Source: Clostridium niameyense (GTDB lineage Bacteria; Bacillota; Clostridia; Clostridiales; Clostridiaceae). Taken from it: a stretch of DNA of 64,000 nucleotides. Each line of letters starts with the position of its first letter. The stretch's first letter is position 1. Where the stretch lies: positions 1-64,000 of the forward strand of contig NZ_LN849007.1 of the NCBI RefSeq assembly GCF_001243045.1, written 5' to 3'. The notes beneath the pieces were generated by a model. That model saw nothing but the letters and a program-made list of their open reading frames with translations, was not told the origin of the DNA and did no database searches. Position numbers and translations under genes: made by a program. This document shows, one piece after another, positions 8,734 through 18,530 of this stretch.

Positions 8734-10092
8734 ATGGCAAAAGTTAAAACTGTCTATGTGTGTCAACAATGTGGATATGAATCTATCAAATGGGTAGGTA
8801 AGTGTCCTAGTTGTGGTACATGGAATAGTATGATAGAAGAGCAAAAACAAAATATTAAGAATAAGGATAATATAAAACCTAAAAGTATTCCTAAAAGTAT
8901 ACTAAATATAAAATGGAATGAATATGATAGATTGGATACAGGAATAATGGAATTAAATAGGGTTTTAGGAGGAGGAATTGTAAAAGGTTCCGTAACACTT
9001 ATATCAGGAGCTCCTGGTATAGGAAAATCTACTATACTACTTCAAACAGCCCAGAATGTTGCAGAAAAATATGGTAAGGTATTATATGTATCTGGCGAGG
9101 AATCAGAGGAGCAAATAAAAATGCGTGGAGATCGACTAAAAGCAATATCTCCTAATATATATATATTGTCGGAAACAAACATAGATTCAATAAAGCAACA
9201 TATAGATGAGGTAAAACCAGAATTTGTAATAATAGATTCAATACAGACACTTTTTAAAGATGGTATTTCATCGGCACCCGGAAGTGTTTCTCAAGTAAGA
9301 GAATGCTCCAACGATATTATGACTATGAGTAAGGGAGAAAATATTCCTCTATTTATAGTAGCTCATGTTACAAAGCAAGGAGAACTTGCAGGTCCTAGGG
9401 TGTTAGAGCATATGGTAGATACAGTTTTATCTTTTGAAGGAGAGCGAACTGAAGAGTTTAGGATACTTAGGACTATGAAAAATCGTTTTGGAACTACTAG
9501 TGAAATCGGTGTCTTTGAAATGAATGAAAGAGGTCTTTTAGAAATAAATAATCCTTCAAGATTTTTTTTGGAAGATATAGGACTCCAAAAAGAAGGTTCA
9601 ACAGTAATAGGTATTATGGAAGGAACTAGACCTATATTAGTTGAAGTTCAAGCTTTAGCTAGTGAGACTAAGGCTTTTATGCCGAGAAGAACTTCAGTAG
9701 GTGTAGATAATGCTAGACTAAATCTTATTTTGGCAGTTTTAGAGAAAAAGCTGAAAATGCCATTTTATAATTGTGACGTTTATATTAATGTAGTAGGTGG
9801 GTTAAGTATAGACGGAACTTTTGCTGATTTAGGACTATCTTTAGCGTTGATATCTAGTATAAAATCTAAAGAAATTACTTTACCTAATTTATTAGTAATA
9901 GGTGAGATAGGGCTTACAGGAGAGGTACGTCCCGTAAGTTTCTGCGATAGAATAGTAAATGAAGGTATAAAAATGGGATTTAAGAATATAATTATACCTG
10001 CTCGAAATAAAGAAAAAATATCAATTAAGAATAATGATATTAATATAATAGGAGTAAACTCCTTAAAAGAAACAATCAATAAAGTATTTTAG
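8734..10092 (+). CDS. radA: RadA (Sms), DNA recombination/branch migration ATPase
   Basis: A 452-residue protein with the three RadA parts. The N-terminal zinc finger has C10, C13, C24 and C27. The RecA-like ATPase has GAPGIGKST (92-100), and the family-specific KNRFG lies near residue 250. The Lon-protease-like C-terminal domain lacks peptidase activity in the family. RadA helps process recombination intermediates. It sits 20 bp before disA, and in Bacillus the two proteins are functionally linked. The start is ATG with GGAG upstream. Confidence 0.95.
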   Translation: MAKVKTVYVCQQCGYESIKWVGKCPSCGTWNSMIEEQKQNIKNKDNIKPKSIPKSILNIKWNEYDRLDTGIMELNRVLGGGIVKGSVTLISGAPGIGKSTILLQTAQNVAEKYGKVLYVSGEESEEQIKMRGDRLKAISPNIYILSETNIDSIKQHIDEVKPEFVIIDSIQTLFKDGISSAPGSVSQVRECSNDIMTMSKGENIPLFIVAHVTKQGELAGPRVLEHMVDTVLSFEGERTEEFRILRTMKNRFGTTSEIGVFEMNERGLLEINNPSRFFLEDIGLQKEGSTVIGIMEGTRPILVEVQALASETKAFMPRRTSVGVDNARLNLILAVLEKKLKMPFYNCDVYINVVGGLSIDGTFADLGLSLALISSIKSKEITLPNLLVIGEIGLTGEVRPVSFCDRIVNEGIKMGFKNIIIPARNKEKISIKNNDINIIGVNSLKETINKVF

Positions 10093-10112
10093 TAATGTAG
10101 GGTGAGAACAAA

Positions 10113-11186
10113 GTGAGATTTGAAAAAGATAAAGAACTTATGAGTATACTTAAAATAATGGCACCTGGAACAGCACTTAGGGAAGGCCTTGAAAATATAT
10201 TAAGAGCTAAGACTGGTGGATTGCTAGTTTTAGGTGATGACGAACAAATATTAAAAATTGTAGATGGTGGTTTTAAAATAAATGCAGATTATACCCCTTC
10301 TTATGTATATGAGTTAGCTAAGATGGATGGAGCTCTTGTTCTAAGTAATGATTTGAAGAAAATATTATATGCTAATGCTCAATTAATACCTGTATCTTCT
10401 ATACCAACTTTTGAGACTGGAACTAGGCATAGAACTGCAGATAGGGTAGCGAAACAAACAGGAGCCATAGTTATAGCAATATCTCAAAGAAGAAACATTA
10501 TTACAGTTTATAAAGAGGGGATAAAATATGTATTAAGAGATAGCAGTATAATACTTGCTAGAGCTAATCAAGCATTACAAACTTTAGAAAAATATGTAGC
10601 AGTTTTAGATAGGGTAATAAACAATCTAAATATATTAGAATTTAAAGATATAGCTACATTATTTGATGTAGTTACAGCAATTCAAAGATCAGAAATGGTT
10701 ATGAGAATAGTATCAGAGATAGAGATGTACATATGTGAATTAGGGAACGAAGGTAGACTTATTGATATGCAATTAAATGAGTTAGTTAAGAGTGTAGAAG
10801 AAGATAGTATGTTGCTTATAAGAGACTATTGTAAAAGTGATTTAGATTATACTGAGATACATAAACAAATTACTAATATGTCTTCAGAGGAAATTTTAAA
10901 TCTAGATGGCATATCAAAAATTATAGGTTACAATGGAGTACCTTTAGTAGATACACTTATATCTCCAAGGGGATATAGAATGTTAAATAGAATTCCTAGA
11001 ATTCCTAGTAATGTTATAGAAAATTTAGTGGCTAATTTTAAAGAATTAAAGTGTGTTATGGAAGCTTCCTATGAACAGCTTGATAACGTAGAAGGAATAG
11101 GTGAAGCTAGAGCAAAGGCCATAAAAAATGGGTTAAGAAGATTAAGAGAACAAATTATGTTAGATAATAATTATAGCACAAAGTAA
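10113..11186 (+). CDS. disA: DisA, diadenylate cyclase and DNA integrity scanner
   Basis: A 357-residue enzyme that makes cyclic di-AMP from two ATP and halts when bound to branched DNA. The N-terminal DAC domain has the catalytic DGA (72-74) and GTRHR (103-107) motifs. A helical spine follows, and a C-terminal helix-hairpin-helix DNA-binding domain contains [13 protein letters not shown]. The start is GTG at 10113 with an AGGGTGAG site. It is likely cotranscribed with radA. The stop codon lies inside the terminator palindrome. Confidence 0.95.
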   Translation: MRFEKDKELMSILKIMAPGTALREGLENILRAKTGGLLVLGDDEQILKIVDGGFKINADYTPSYVYELAKMDGALVLSNDLKKILYANAQLIPVSSIPTFETGTRHRTADRVAKQTGAIVIAISQRRNIITVYKEGIKYVLRDSSIILARANQALQTLEKYVAVLDRVINNLNILEFKDIATLFDVVTAIQRSEMVMRIVSEIEMYICELGNEGRLIDMQLNELVKSVEEDSMLLIRDYCKSDLDYTEIHKQITNMSSEEILNLDGISKIIGYNGVPLVDTLISPRGYRMLNRIPRIPSNVIENLVANFKELKCVMEASYEQLDNVEGIGEARAKAIKNGLRRLREQIMLDNNYSTK

Positions 11187-11206
11187 TTAATTACTTTGTG
11201 CTATAA
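11171..11206. terminator. 36-bp palindromic bidirectional terminator
   Basis: A perfect palindrome (11171-11206, centred at 11188/11189) separates the convergent disA and unknown gene. It includes the last codons and the TAA stop of disA, and its right edge lies two bases before the stop of the minus-strand gene. Confidence 0.75.
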
Positions 11207-11208
11207 TT

Positions 11209-11610
11209 TTATCTCATACTATATTTACCTAATGTGTTCATTTTATCATATTCTTTTAATAAAATATCATATAAATTCAAATCTAATAAATTACATAAAG
11301 AAGTAAGATAAAATAAATTATTTCCAATTTCTCTTTCAATTACGTCTCTACAATTATCACAAAGCTTTCCTTCAAGATGAGTTTTTAAACAATTTTCTAA
11401 ATCATTTATAGTTATGTTACTATTTATGGGAAAATCTTGTTTTTCACCTTGTATTTCTATGCAACCACAATTAGTTACAGATTTAGCTACTGCTCTATTT
11501 ATTCTTGCATTTGATTCACTAAGTTTTGTAATAATATCTAATACACTTTTATGTCTTAAAAGGGATTCATTAACAGTGTTTTGAAAATCATCAAAGATTA
11601 TATCCTTCAT
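11209..11610 (-). CDS. Cys-rich protein of unknown function (DUF1573-like annotation in clostridia)
   Basis: A 133-residue protein. The start chosen is the ATG at 11610 with AAGGAG upstream; a longer in-frame start has no site. The N-terminal half is helical. A CGC (about 49-51) and a CDNC (about 85-88) could bind metal. The C-terminal segment (EIGNNLFYLTSLCNLLDLNL) resembles the helix-bundle motif of MazG-like nucleotide pyrophosphohydrolases. From memory, clostridial homologues beside disA are labelled DUF1573; I cannot confirm this. It has its own promoter and faces disA. Function unknown. Confidence 0.72.
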   Translation of the reverse strand: MKDIIFDDFQNTVNESLLRHKSVLDIITKLSESNARINRAVAKSVTNCGCIEIQGEKQDFPINSNITINDLENCLKTHLEGKLCDNCRDVIEREIGNNLFYLTSLCNLLDLNLYDILLKEYDKMNTLGKYSMR

Positions 11611-11654
11611 CAGGTTCAACTCCTTATAAAGATTTAATAATATCATTATAGATT

Positions 11655-11684
11655 ATTATAATTTTCATCGGTTTATTTTGTCAA
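11655..11684 (-). promoter_or_regulatory. promoter of the unknown minus-strand gene
   Basis: On the minus strand, TTGACA (11684-11679) and TATAAT (11660-11655) are separated by 18 bp. The start point would lie about 40 bp before the ATG at 11610. Confidence 0.65.
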
Positions 11685-11784
11685 CAAAGGTAAAGTTAAA
11701 GTGAATATTATATTTATATGATAAATTAAAAATCAACTTTTTTATAGGGGGATATATCTGTTAAATATTAGTTGTTTTTTAATA

Positions 11785-11830
11785 AATAATTATTAATTAT
11801 TTTTGATGATATTGAAAATTAATAATTATT
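11785..11830. repeat. A/T-only inverted repeat before the PIN/TRAM gene
   Basis: Fourteen-base arms (11785-11798 and 11817-11830) are perfect inverted copies separated by 18 bp. It lies in the 290-bp gap between divergent genes and could be an operator or a folded 5' leader of the PIN/TRAM mRNA. Confidence 0.4.
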
Positions 11831-11900
11831 AATATATATTAGATATAAATAGGATTGAAAACATGAATATTTGTTAAGAATTAAAAGAGGAGGTGAAGAT

Positions 11901-12992
11901 ATGCTAAATAAAATATTAAAGTATCTTTTTACAATAGTGGGTATAGTGTTAGGATACCTAATAGGAAAAACAGTAATAGCCACTAGCTACTTTAGAAGAT
12001 TAAATTATTTTAATGGTAGTAGCGTCAAGAGTGTTTTATTTTTAATTTTATGTTCTTTGGTGTTTGGAATAATTTTATTTATTATGTCTCCTTGGATAAA
12101 TTCCATATTAATAAAAGTTATGGATTATGTGGTAAGAAGTATTCAGAAATTACCTGCCAATGAGGTTCTATTTGGAACGATAGGAGCAATTTTAGGACTC
12201 ATTATTTCGGCTTTATTTGTAAACTTATTAGCTCGTATTCCTGTTATAGGAATAATTTTAGCAGTAGTAGTGGCTGTACTTATGGCAAGTTTAGGTGCTA
12301 AAATCCTTATTAAGAGGAAAGAAGAAATTATGCTTCTATTTTCTAATATTAAGAAGACTTCTAATCCTAAGGAGAAGAAATCAAAGGGTTCTAGAGCAAC
12401 ACCTAAAGTTTTAGATACTTCTGTAATAATAGATGGGAGAATATTTGATATATGTCAAACAGGATTTATAGAAGGAACATTAGTTATTCCTAATTTTGTA
12501 TTAGCAGAACTTAGACATATTGCAGATTCCTCAGATAATTTAAAGAGGAATAGAGGAAGAAGAGGATTAGATATATTAAATAAAATACAAAAAGAGTTAA
12601 AAGTAGATGTAGAAATTTCTGAAAAAGATTTTCCAGAGATAGCGGAAGTAGATAGTAAATTGCTTAAACTGGCTCAAGTTCTAAATGGAAAAGTTATAAC
12701 TAATGACTATAATTTAAATAAGGTAGCAGAATTTCAAGGAGTTCCCGTATTGAACATAAATGAATTAGCTAATGCAGTAAAACCAGTAGTTTTGCCAGGG
12801 GAAGAAATGAATATACAAATAGTTAAGGATGGAAAAGAGGCTAATCAAGGAATAGCTTATTTTGATGATGGAACTATGATTGTAGTAGAAGGTGGTAAAA
12901 GGCATATAGGTGAGTTTGCAGATGTAATAGTAACGTCAGTATTACAAACTGCAGCAGGAAGAATGATATTTGCAAAAAGAAAAGAGGGCTAA
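11901..12992 (+). CDS. membrane PIN/TRAM domain protein (YacL family)
   Basis: A 363-residue protein. Four hydrophobic segments (about 5-27, 42-62, 90-110 and 114-134) anchor it. A basic linker leads to a PIN nuclease-like domain starting at LDTSVIIDGR (171-180) with further conserved acidic residues (NDYNLNK region), and a TRAM RNA-binding domain ends the protein. The family is widespread in Firmicutes and its substrate is unknown. The start is the ATG at 11901 after AGAGGAGGTG. It stops three bases before ispD. Confidence 0.9.
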   Translation: MLNKILKYLFTIVGIVLGYLIGKTVIATSYFRRLNYFNGSSVKSVLFLILCSLVFGIILFIMSPWINSILIKVMDYVVRSIQKLPANEVLFGTIGAILGLIISALFVNLLARIPVIGIILAVVVAVLMASLGAKILIKRKEEIMLLFSNIKKTSNPKEKKSKGSRATPKVLDTSVIIDGRIFDICQTGFIEGTLVIPNFVLAELRHIADSSDNLKRNRGRRGLDILNKIQKELKVDVEISEKDFPEIAEVDSKLLKLAQVLNGKVITNDYNLNKVAEFQGVPVLNINELANAVKPVVLPGEEMNIQIVKDGKEANQGIAYFDDGTMIVVEGGKRHIGEFADVIVTSVLQTAAGRMIFAKRKEG

Positions 12993-12995
12993 TAT

Positions 12996-13688
12996 ATGGG
13001 CAAAAATTGTGCTATTATAGTTGCAGCAGGAAAAGGTAAAAGAATGAAAACAAGTATCTGTAAGCAGTTTTTAAATTTACGTGAAAAACCTGTTTTATAC
13101 TATACCCTACATACTTTTTCAAAGAGCGAATTAATTGATGAAATAATATTAGTAACTTTAGAAGATAAAATAGATTATTGCGTTAATAATATTATTGAAA
13201 AGTATGATATAAATAAGGTTACTCATGTTATTGCAGGAGGAAAAGAAAGACAAGATTCCGTTTATAGTGGTCTTAGAAAACTTCCTAAGGATTGTAATAT
13301 AGTTTTAATACATGATGCCGCAAGGCCTTTTATAAGTGAGGATATTATAAATAATGGCATAAAATATGCTGAAATGTATGGAGCATGTACTTGTGGCGTG
13401 TCGCCTAAAGATACTATTAAAGTTAAGAATTCTAAAAATTTTTCATCACAAACTTTAAATAGAGAAGATTTATTTATAGTTCAAACACCACAATGTTTTA
13501 GATATGATATTATATTAGACTGCCATGAGAAACTAAGAAGGGATAATATAAAAGTTACGGATGATACTATGGTAGTTGAAAGGTACAATAATTCAGTTTA
13601 TTTATATCAAGGAAGTTATGATAATATAAAAATTACAACGCCAGAAGATTTAATAATAGGAGAGAAAATATTAGATAATTTGGCTTAA
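12996..13688 (+). CDS. ispD: IspD, 2-C-methyl-D-erythritol 4-phosphate cytidylyltransferase
   Basis: A 230-residue enzyme of the MEP isoprenoid pathway that makes CDP-methylerythritol from CTP and MEP. The N-terminal nucleotide loop AAGKGKRM and the LIHDAARPF motif are intact, and the C-terminal TTPEDL matches the family. It is coupled to the PIN/TRAM gene with a three-base gap and ends at a terminator. ispF, often fused or adjacent, is not next to it here. Confidence 0.93.
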   Translation: MGKNCAIIVAAGKGKRMKTSICKQFLNLREKPVLYYTLHTFSKSELIDEIILVTLEDKIDYCVNNIIEKYDINKVTHVIAGGKERQDSVYSGLRKLPKDCNIVLIHDAARPFISEDIINNGIKYAEMYGACTCGVSPKDTIKVKNSKNFSSQTLNREDLFIVQTPQCFRYDIILDCHEKLRRDNIKVTDDTMVVERYNNSVYLYQGSYDNIKITTPEDLIIGEKILDNLA

Positions 13689-13693
13689 AAAAT

Positions 13694-13729
13694 AAACTCG
13701 CTCTAATCATAAGAGCGGGTTTGTTTTTT
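13694..13729 (+). terminator. terminator after ispD
   Basis: AAACTCGCTCT pairs with AGAGCGGGTTT (one G-U pair), with a short loop, and is followed by GTTTTTT. It closes the PIN/TRAM-ispD unit. Confidence 0.85.
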
Positions 13730-13848
13730 AGTTAACACATATGGATATATAAGGAATATTAAATATAAATTTATATAGTATACATTGAATAAAAACTTTA
13801 TATAGTTTATTATAAAATTATAATTTATTGTAGATTGGAGATTTTAGT

Positions 13849-15066
13849 ATGGAATTAAATTTACAAAAAATAAAACAGGCTCAAAAAAATATAGGTTCTG
13901 TGGTTAGAAAAACTCCCTTATTTTATTCAAGCACTTTTTCAAGAGAAACAGGATATGAAATATATTTAAAGTGTGAAAACAAGCAAAAAACCGGTGCTTT
14001 TAAATTAAGAGGAGCTTATAATAAAATAGTTTCATTATCTCAAGAAGAAAAACAAAATGGAGTAATAGCATCTTCAGCAGGAAACCATGCTCAAGGAGTA
14101 GCTTATGCAGCTACAGCTTTTGGAATCAAATCTACAATCGTAATGCCAAAAACTGCTCCTCAAGCAAAAGTTCAAGCAACCAAAGGATATGGTGCGGAGG
14201 TTGTTCAGTTTGGTGAAGTATATGATGAATGTTATAGTAAAGCTTTAGAAATACAAAAAGAAAGTGGAGCTACCTTTGTTCATCCATTTAATGATATAGA
14301 TGTAATGGCTGGTCAAGGTACCATAGCTCTAGAAATATTAGAAGAATTACCTGATGCGGATGCTATTATAGTTCCTATAGGTGGAGGTGGACTTATAGCA
14401 GGAATAGCTACAGCGGCTAAGGCTATAAAACCAGATATAAAAATAATAGGGGTTCAGCCTTCAATTATAGCCTCTACTAAAGCATCCTTAAAAGAAGATA
14501 AAATTGTTACACTTCCAGGAGCAAAATCATTAGCTGATGGAATTTCAGTTAAAACTCCAGGAGATATTACTTTTGATTATATAAAAAAATATGTAGATGA
14601 AGTAGTTACAGTTTCAGAGGATGAAATAGCCTATGGTATATTCAAACTTATGGAAAAGAGTAAACTAATATCAGAGGGCGCGGGAGCTTCAACTGTAGCT
14701 GCATTATTAGCAGATAAGATAAAAATACCAGGAAAGAAGATAGTTTCTTTAATAAGTGGTGGAAACATAGATATTGCTATGATTTCTAAAATAATAGATA
14801 GAGAACTTATACTTCTTAGGAGAAGACTAAGGTTTACTGTAGAATTAAAAGATAAGGTTGGAGAGTTTGAAGACGTTATATCAAATATTGTTTCTATAGG
14901 TGCAAATATAGTTAAAGCAAGGCAAGAGAGTAACTGGAGTGAAAAGGGGTTAGATTTTGCTAATGTTATATTTGAGGTAGAGGTTCAAACAGAAGAACAA
15001 GGAGATATGTTATTGAAAGAATTAAAGAAAAAAGGTTATAATATACAAACTAACAATTGTTTATAA
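13849..15066 (+). CDS. ilvA: threonine ammonia-lyase (PLP dependent, with ACT domain)
   Basis: A 405-residue enzyme that converts threonine to 2-oxobutyrate and ammonia. The PLP lysine lies in KTGAFKLRGA (about 46-55), and the phosphate loop is GGGGLIAG. A C-terminal ACT domain (about 330-405) is separated by a short linker. This length and single ACT match the short IlvA/TdcB type rather than the two-ACT biosynthetic enzyme, so the role may be isoleucine synthesis or threonine catabolism. It stands between ispD and cysS, an uncommon position. Confidence 0.88.
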   Translation: MELNLQKIKQAQKNIGSVVRKTPLFYSSTFSRETGYEIYLKCENKQKTGAFKLRGAYNKIVSLSQEEKQNGVIASSAGNHAQGVAYAATAFGIKSTIVMPKTAPQAKVQATKGYGAEVVQFGEVYDECYSKALEIQKESGATFVHPFNDIDVMAGQGTIALEILEELPDADAIIVPIGGGGLIAGIATAAKAIKPDIKIIGVQPSIIASTKASLKEDKIVTLPGAKSLADGISVKTPGDITFDYIKKYVDEVVTVSEDEIAYGIFKLMEKSKLISEGAGASTVAALLADKIKIPGKKIVSLISGGNIDIAMISKIIDRELILLRRRLRFTVELKDKVGEFEDVISNIVSIGANIVKARQESNWSEKGLDFANVIFEVEVQTEEQGDMLLKELKKKGYNIQTNNCL

Positions 15067-15100
15067 TTTGCAGTAAGTTATGATATTAGGAGGTAGTTGA

Positions 15101-16498
15101 ATGAAGGTATATAACACTTTAACCAATAGAAAGGAAGAATTTATTACTTTAGTTCCTGGAGAGGTTAAAATGTATGTTTGTGGACCAACAGTTTATAATT
15201 TTTTTCATATAGGAAATGCTAGAACTTTTGTTGTATTTGATACAGTAAGAAGATATTTAGAATATAGGGGATATAAAGTTAAATTTATTCAAAATTTTAC
15301 AGATATTGATGACAAAATGATAAGAAAAGCTAATGAAGAAAATATTACTGTAAAACAATTAGGTGATAAATTTATACAAGAGTACTACAAAGATGCAGAT
15401 AATTTAAATATAGAAAGAGCAACTAAGAATCCTAGAGCTACTGAATATATGAATCAAATAATAGAATTTGTAGATGAATTAATTAAAAAAGGATATGCAT
15501 ATGAAATAAATGGGGATGTGTATTTTCGTACTAAGAAATTTAAGGAATATGGTAAATTGTCAGGTCAAAATTTAGAAGAGTTACAAGCGGGAGCTAGAAT
15601 AAATATAGATGAGCGTAAAGAAGATCCTATGGATTTTGCTATATGGAAAAATCAAAAACCAAGTGAACCTGCATGGGAAAGTCCTTGGGGAATGGGAAGA
15701 CCGGGTTGGCATATAGAATGTTCATGCATGGCTTATAATTTACTTGGAGAAACTATAGATATTCATGCGGGTGGTTCAGATTTAGTTTTTCCACACCATG
15801 AAAATGAAGTAGCTCAAAGTGAAGCTAGAACAGGGAAACCTTTTGCCAATTATTGGTTGCATTCAGCTTTTGTAAATATAAATAACCAAAAGATGTCTAA
15901 ATCATTAAATAATTTTTTCACGGCTAGGGAAATATTAGAAACATATGAACCAGATGTATTAAGGATGTTTATGCTTTCAGGACATTATAGAACTCAAATA
16001 AACTTTAGTATAGAACTTTTAGATTCAACTAAATCAGCAATAGATAGATTATATAATTCTATAAACAATTTAGAGAATTTATTAGAAGAAGTATCTTTAG
16101 ATAACATTAAAGAAGAGGAAGAAGAATATAAAAAGCAATTAGATGCTTATAAAGAAAAGTATATAGAAAAGATGGATGACGATTTTAATACAGCAGACGC
16201 TATTTCAGTTATCTTTGATTTGATAAGGGATGTAAATACTAATATAACTGTGAACTCTTCAAAGCAAATAGTAAAATATGCCTTAGATTTAATAAGGGAA
16301 TTAGGTTATCCACTAGGGATATTACAAAGATCTACTAAATCTAGTTTAGAAGAAGAGGTAGAAAAACTTATAGAAAAAAGACAACAAGCAAGAAAAGAAA
16401 AAAACTGGGCTTTAGCAGATAAAATAAGAGATGAATTAAAGGATAAAGGTATTGTATTAGAAGATACTCCACAAGGAGTTAGATGGAAAAAAGCTTAG
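15101..16498 (+). CDS. cysS: CysS, cysteinyl-tRNA synthetase
   Basis: A 465-residue class I synthetase of usual length. It shows the HIGH-type motif HIGN (36-39), the KMSKS signature near 267, and zinc ligands at C27, in ECSCMA and in the HHENE segment. The C-terminal anticodon-binding region ends normally. The start is ATG after AGGAGG. It begins the cysS-mrnC-thyX-rlmB-yacP series conserved in Firmicutes. Confidence 0.96.
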   Translation: MKVYNTLTNRKEEFITLVPGEVKMYVCGPTVYNFFHIGNARTFVVFDTVRRYLEYRGYKVKFIQNFTDIDDKMIRKANEENITVKQLGDKFIQEYYKDADNLNIERATKNPRATEYMNQIIEFVDELIKKGYAYEINGDVYFRTKKFKEYGKLSGQNLEELQAGARINIDERKEDPMDFAIWKNQKPSEPAWESPWGMGRPGWHIECSCMAYNLLGETIDIHAGGSDLVFPHHENEVAQSEARTGKPFANYWLHSAFVNINNQKMSKSLNNFFTAREILETYEPDVLRMFMLSGHYRTQINFSIELLDSTKSAIDRLYNSINNLENLLEEVSLDNIKEEEEEYKKQLDAYKEKYIEKMDDDFNTADAISVIFDLIRDVNTNITVNSSKQIVKYALDLIRELGYPLGILQRSTKSSLEEEVEKLIEKRQQARKEKNWALADKIRDELKDKGIVLEDTPQGVRWKKA

Positions 16499-16548
16499 TA
16501 AGTTATAAGATGTAATACAAACCTATATAGATTTGAATGGAGAATATT

Positions 16549-16989
16549 ATGGAATTTGATTTATTTAAGGATAAGTTTACAGAAAGAGATGTTAAACAGT
16601 TAAATCCTTTAGTACTTGCGTTTATAGGCGATGCTGCCTATGAGATATTTATAAGAACCTTTATGGTAGATGGTAATAGAGAGATGAGTGTTCATAAATT
16701 ACATGTAAAAGCTATACAGCATGTAAAAGCACATGGACAAAGTGAATATATAAAAAAAATAATGCCTACTTTAACAGAAGATGAAATGTACATTTTTAAA
16801 AGAGGAAGAAATGCAAAATCAGGTACTATTCCTAAAAATGCTGATGTACAGGAGTATAAATTTGCTACAGGATTTGAAGCACTTATAGGTTTTTTATATT
16901 TAACAAATCAGGTAGATAGATTAAATTATATATTAAATACAATAGTAAACTATAATAAAGGTGGGAAAAATAAGGAACATGAAAGTTAA
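16549..16989 (+). CDS. mrnC: MrnC, mini-ribonuclease III
   Basis: A 146-residue dimeric RNase III catalytic domain without the double-stranded RNA-binding domain. It matures 23S rRNA in Bacillus. The catalytic FIGDAAYE motif is at 25-32. The start is taken as the ATG at 16549 with GGAG eight bases upstream; an in-frame ATG four codons earlier has no proper site. Its end overlaps the thyX start by 11 bases. Confidence 0.92.
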   Translation: MEFDLFKDKFTERDVKQLNPLVLAFIGDAAYEIFIRTFMVDGNREMSVHKLHVKAIQHVKAHGQSEYIKKIMPTLTEDEMYIFKRGRNAKSGTIPKNADVQEYKFATGFEALIGFLYLTNQVDRLNYILNTIVNYNKGGKNKEHES

Positions 16990-17713
16990 ATTATTAGAGT
17001 ATACACCAAGTGCAGAAAAATTAATAGCATCTGCTGCTAAGTTATGCTATAGCTCTGTAGGAATAGATGATATTCAAAATAACTTAGATGAAGAAAAGAC
17101 AGATAAATTTTTAAATATGCTTATGTCCTATGGTCATGAATCCCCTATAGAGCATGTTAGCTTTACTTTTGCTATAGAAGGGGTATCAAGAAGTTTAACA
17201 CATCAATTGGTAAGGCATAGAATAGCTTCATATTCGCAGCAAAGCCAGAGATATGTAAAGCTTGATCAATTTGAGTATGTCATCCCAACAGCTATAGCAG
17301 AGGATGAAGAAGCTAAAAAAATATTTATAAAATCTATGGAAGAAAGCCAAGATACTTATAATAAAATATCTAGTAGATTAAAAGGTAAATATATTGAGCA
17401 AGGGATGAAGGAATCTGTTGCAGAAAAAAAGGCTATAGAAGATGCTAGATATGTTTTTCCTAATGCCTGTGCAAGTAAAATTATAGTTACTATGAATGCT
17501 AGAAGTTTAATGAATTTCTTCAGACACAGATGTTGTAATAGAGCACAATGGGAGATAAGAAACCTTGCGGATAAGATGTTAGATGAGGTTAAGGAAGTAG
17601 CTCCTATATTATTTAAATATAGCGGTCCACCTTGTTTAAATGGCTCTTGTCCAGAAGGAAAAATGTCCTGTGGTAAAGTAGTAGAAGTTAGGGAAAAGTA
17701 TAATAATAAATAA
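16979..17713 (+). CDS. thyX: ThyX, flavin-dependent thymidylate synthase
   Basis: A 244-residue enzyme that makes dTMP from dUMP using FAD, NADPH and methylene-tetrahydrofolate. The ThyX motif [13 protein letters not shown] (79-91) is a close match to RHRxxSxNxxSQR, with Gln in place of the usual Asn-region residue. The start is ATG at 16979; an upstream GTG in frame is possible but would extend the conserved N-terminus (MKVKLLEY). It overlaps mrnC. Confidence 0.93.
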   Translation: MKVKLLEYTPSAEKLIASAAKLCYSSVGIDDIQNNLDEEKTDKFLNMLMSYGHESPIEHVSFTFAIEGVSRSLTHQLVRHRIASYSQQSQRYVKLDQFEYVIPTAIAEDEEAKKIFIKSMEESQDTYNKISSRLKGKYIEQGMKESVAEKKAIEDARYVFPNACASKIIVTMNARSLMNFFRHRCCNRAQWEIRNLADKMLDEVKEVAPILFKYSGPPCLNGSCPEGKMSCGKVVEVREKYNNK

Positions 17714-17739
17714 TTTATGTGTAGGGAGAGAAATTCATA

Positions 17740-18528
17740 ATGAAAATGAGTAAAAACCAACAGGAGAGAAATAATATAAAAAATATTAGGGAAGACATAA
17801 TAGAGGGAAGAAATGCAGTAATAGAAGCATTAAAGAAAAATAAGACTATAGAACAAATAATGATAACAAAGGGAAACATATCGGGATCAATAAATTTAAT
17901 AATATCTTTAGCTAAAGAAAAGAAAATTGTTATAAAAGAAGTAGATAAGAAAAAGTTAGATAGTATTTCTGAAACGGGTGCTCATCAAGGAGTAATAGCA
18001 TTTACTACTCCATACAAGTATTATTCTGTAGAAGATATATTAGAATTAGCAGAAAAAAAGCAAGAAGATCCTTTTATTTTAATACTAGATGAGATAGAGG
18101 ATCCACATAATTTCGGATCTATATTAAGAACAGCTGAGGTACTAGGAGTGCATGGAGTTATAATACCTAAAAGAAGAAATGTAGGAGTTACTCCCACAGT
18201 ATACAAAACTTCTGCAGGAGCAGCTGAACATATAAGAATAAGTAAAGTCACAAATATAAATCAGACAATCGAATATCTTAAAGAAAAAGGTATATGGGTA
18301 TATGGTGCAGATATGGATGGAAAAGATTATTGCTTTAATGTAAATTTTTCAGGCTCATTAGCTTTAGTAATAGGAAGTGAAGGAAAAGGTATTTCCAAAT
18401 TAACTAAGGATAAATGTGATTTATTAGTTAAAATACCTATGCTCGGAAATGTAACTTCTTTAAATGCTTCTGTTGCAGCAGGAATGCTTATGTATGAGAT
18501 AGTAAAACAAAAAATAAAGAGTAGATAA
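17740..18528 (+). CDS. rlmB: RlmB-type 23S rRNA 2'-O-ribose methyltransferase
   Basis: A 262-residue SpoU-family (SPOUT) enzyme. The N-terminal L7Ae-like substrate-binding domain (about 18-95, starting IEGRNAVIEAL) is followed by the knotted catalytic domain with DEIEDPHNFGSILRTAE, the VIGSEGKG motif and IPMLGNVTSLNASVA. It adds a ribose methyl to a 23S guanosine. The position before the NYN protein and sigH is conserved. Confidence 0.93.
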   Translation: MKMSKNQQERNNIKNIREDIIEGRNAVIEALKKNKTIEQIMITKGNISGSINLIISLAKEKKIVIKEVDKKKLDSISETGAHQGVIAFTTPYKYYSVEDILELAEKKQEDPFILILDEIEDPHNFGSILRTAEVLGVHGVIIPKRRNVGVTPTVYKTSAGAAEHIRISKVTNINQTIEYLKEKGIWVYGADMDGKDYCFNVNFSGSLALVIGSEGKGISKLTKDKCDLLVKIPMLGNVTSLNASVAAGMLMYEIVKQKIKSR

Positions 18529-18530
18529 CT

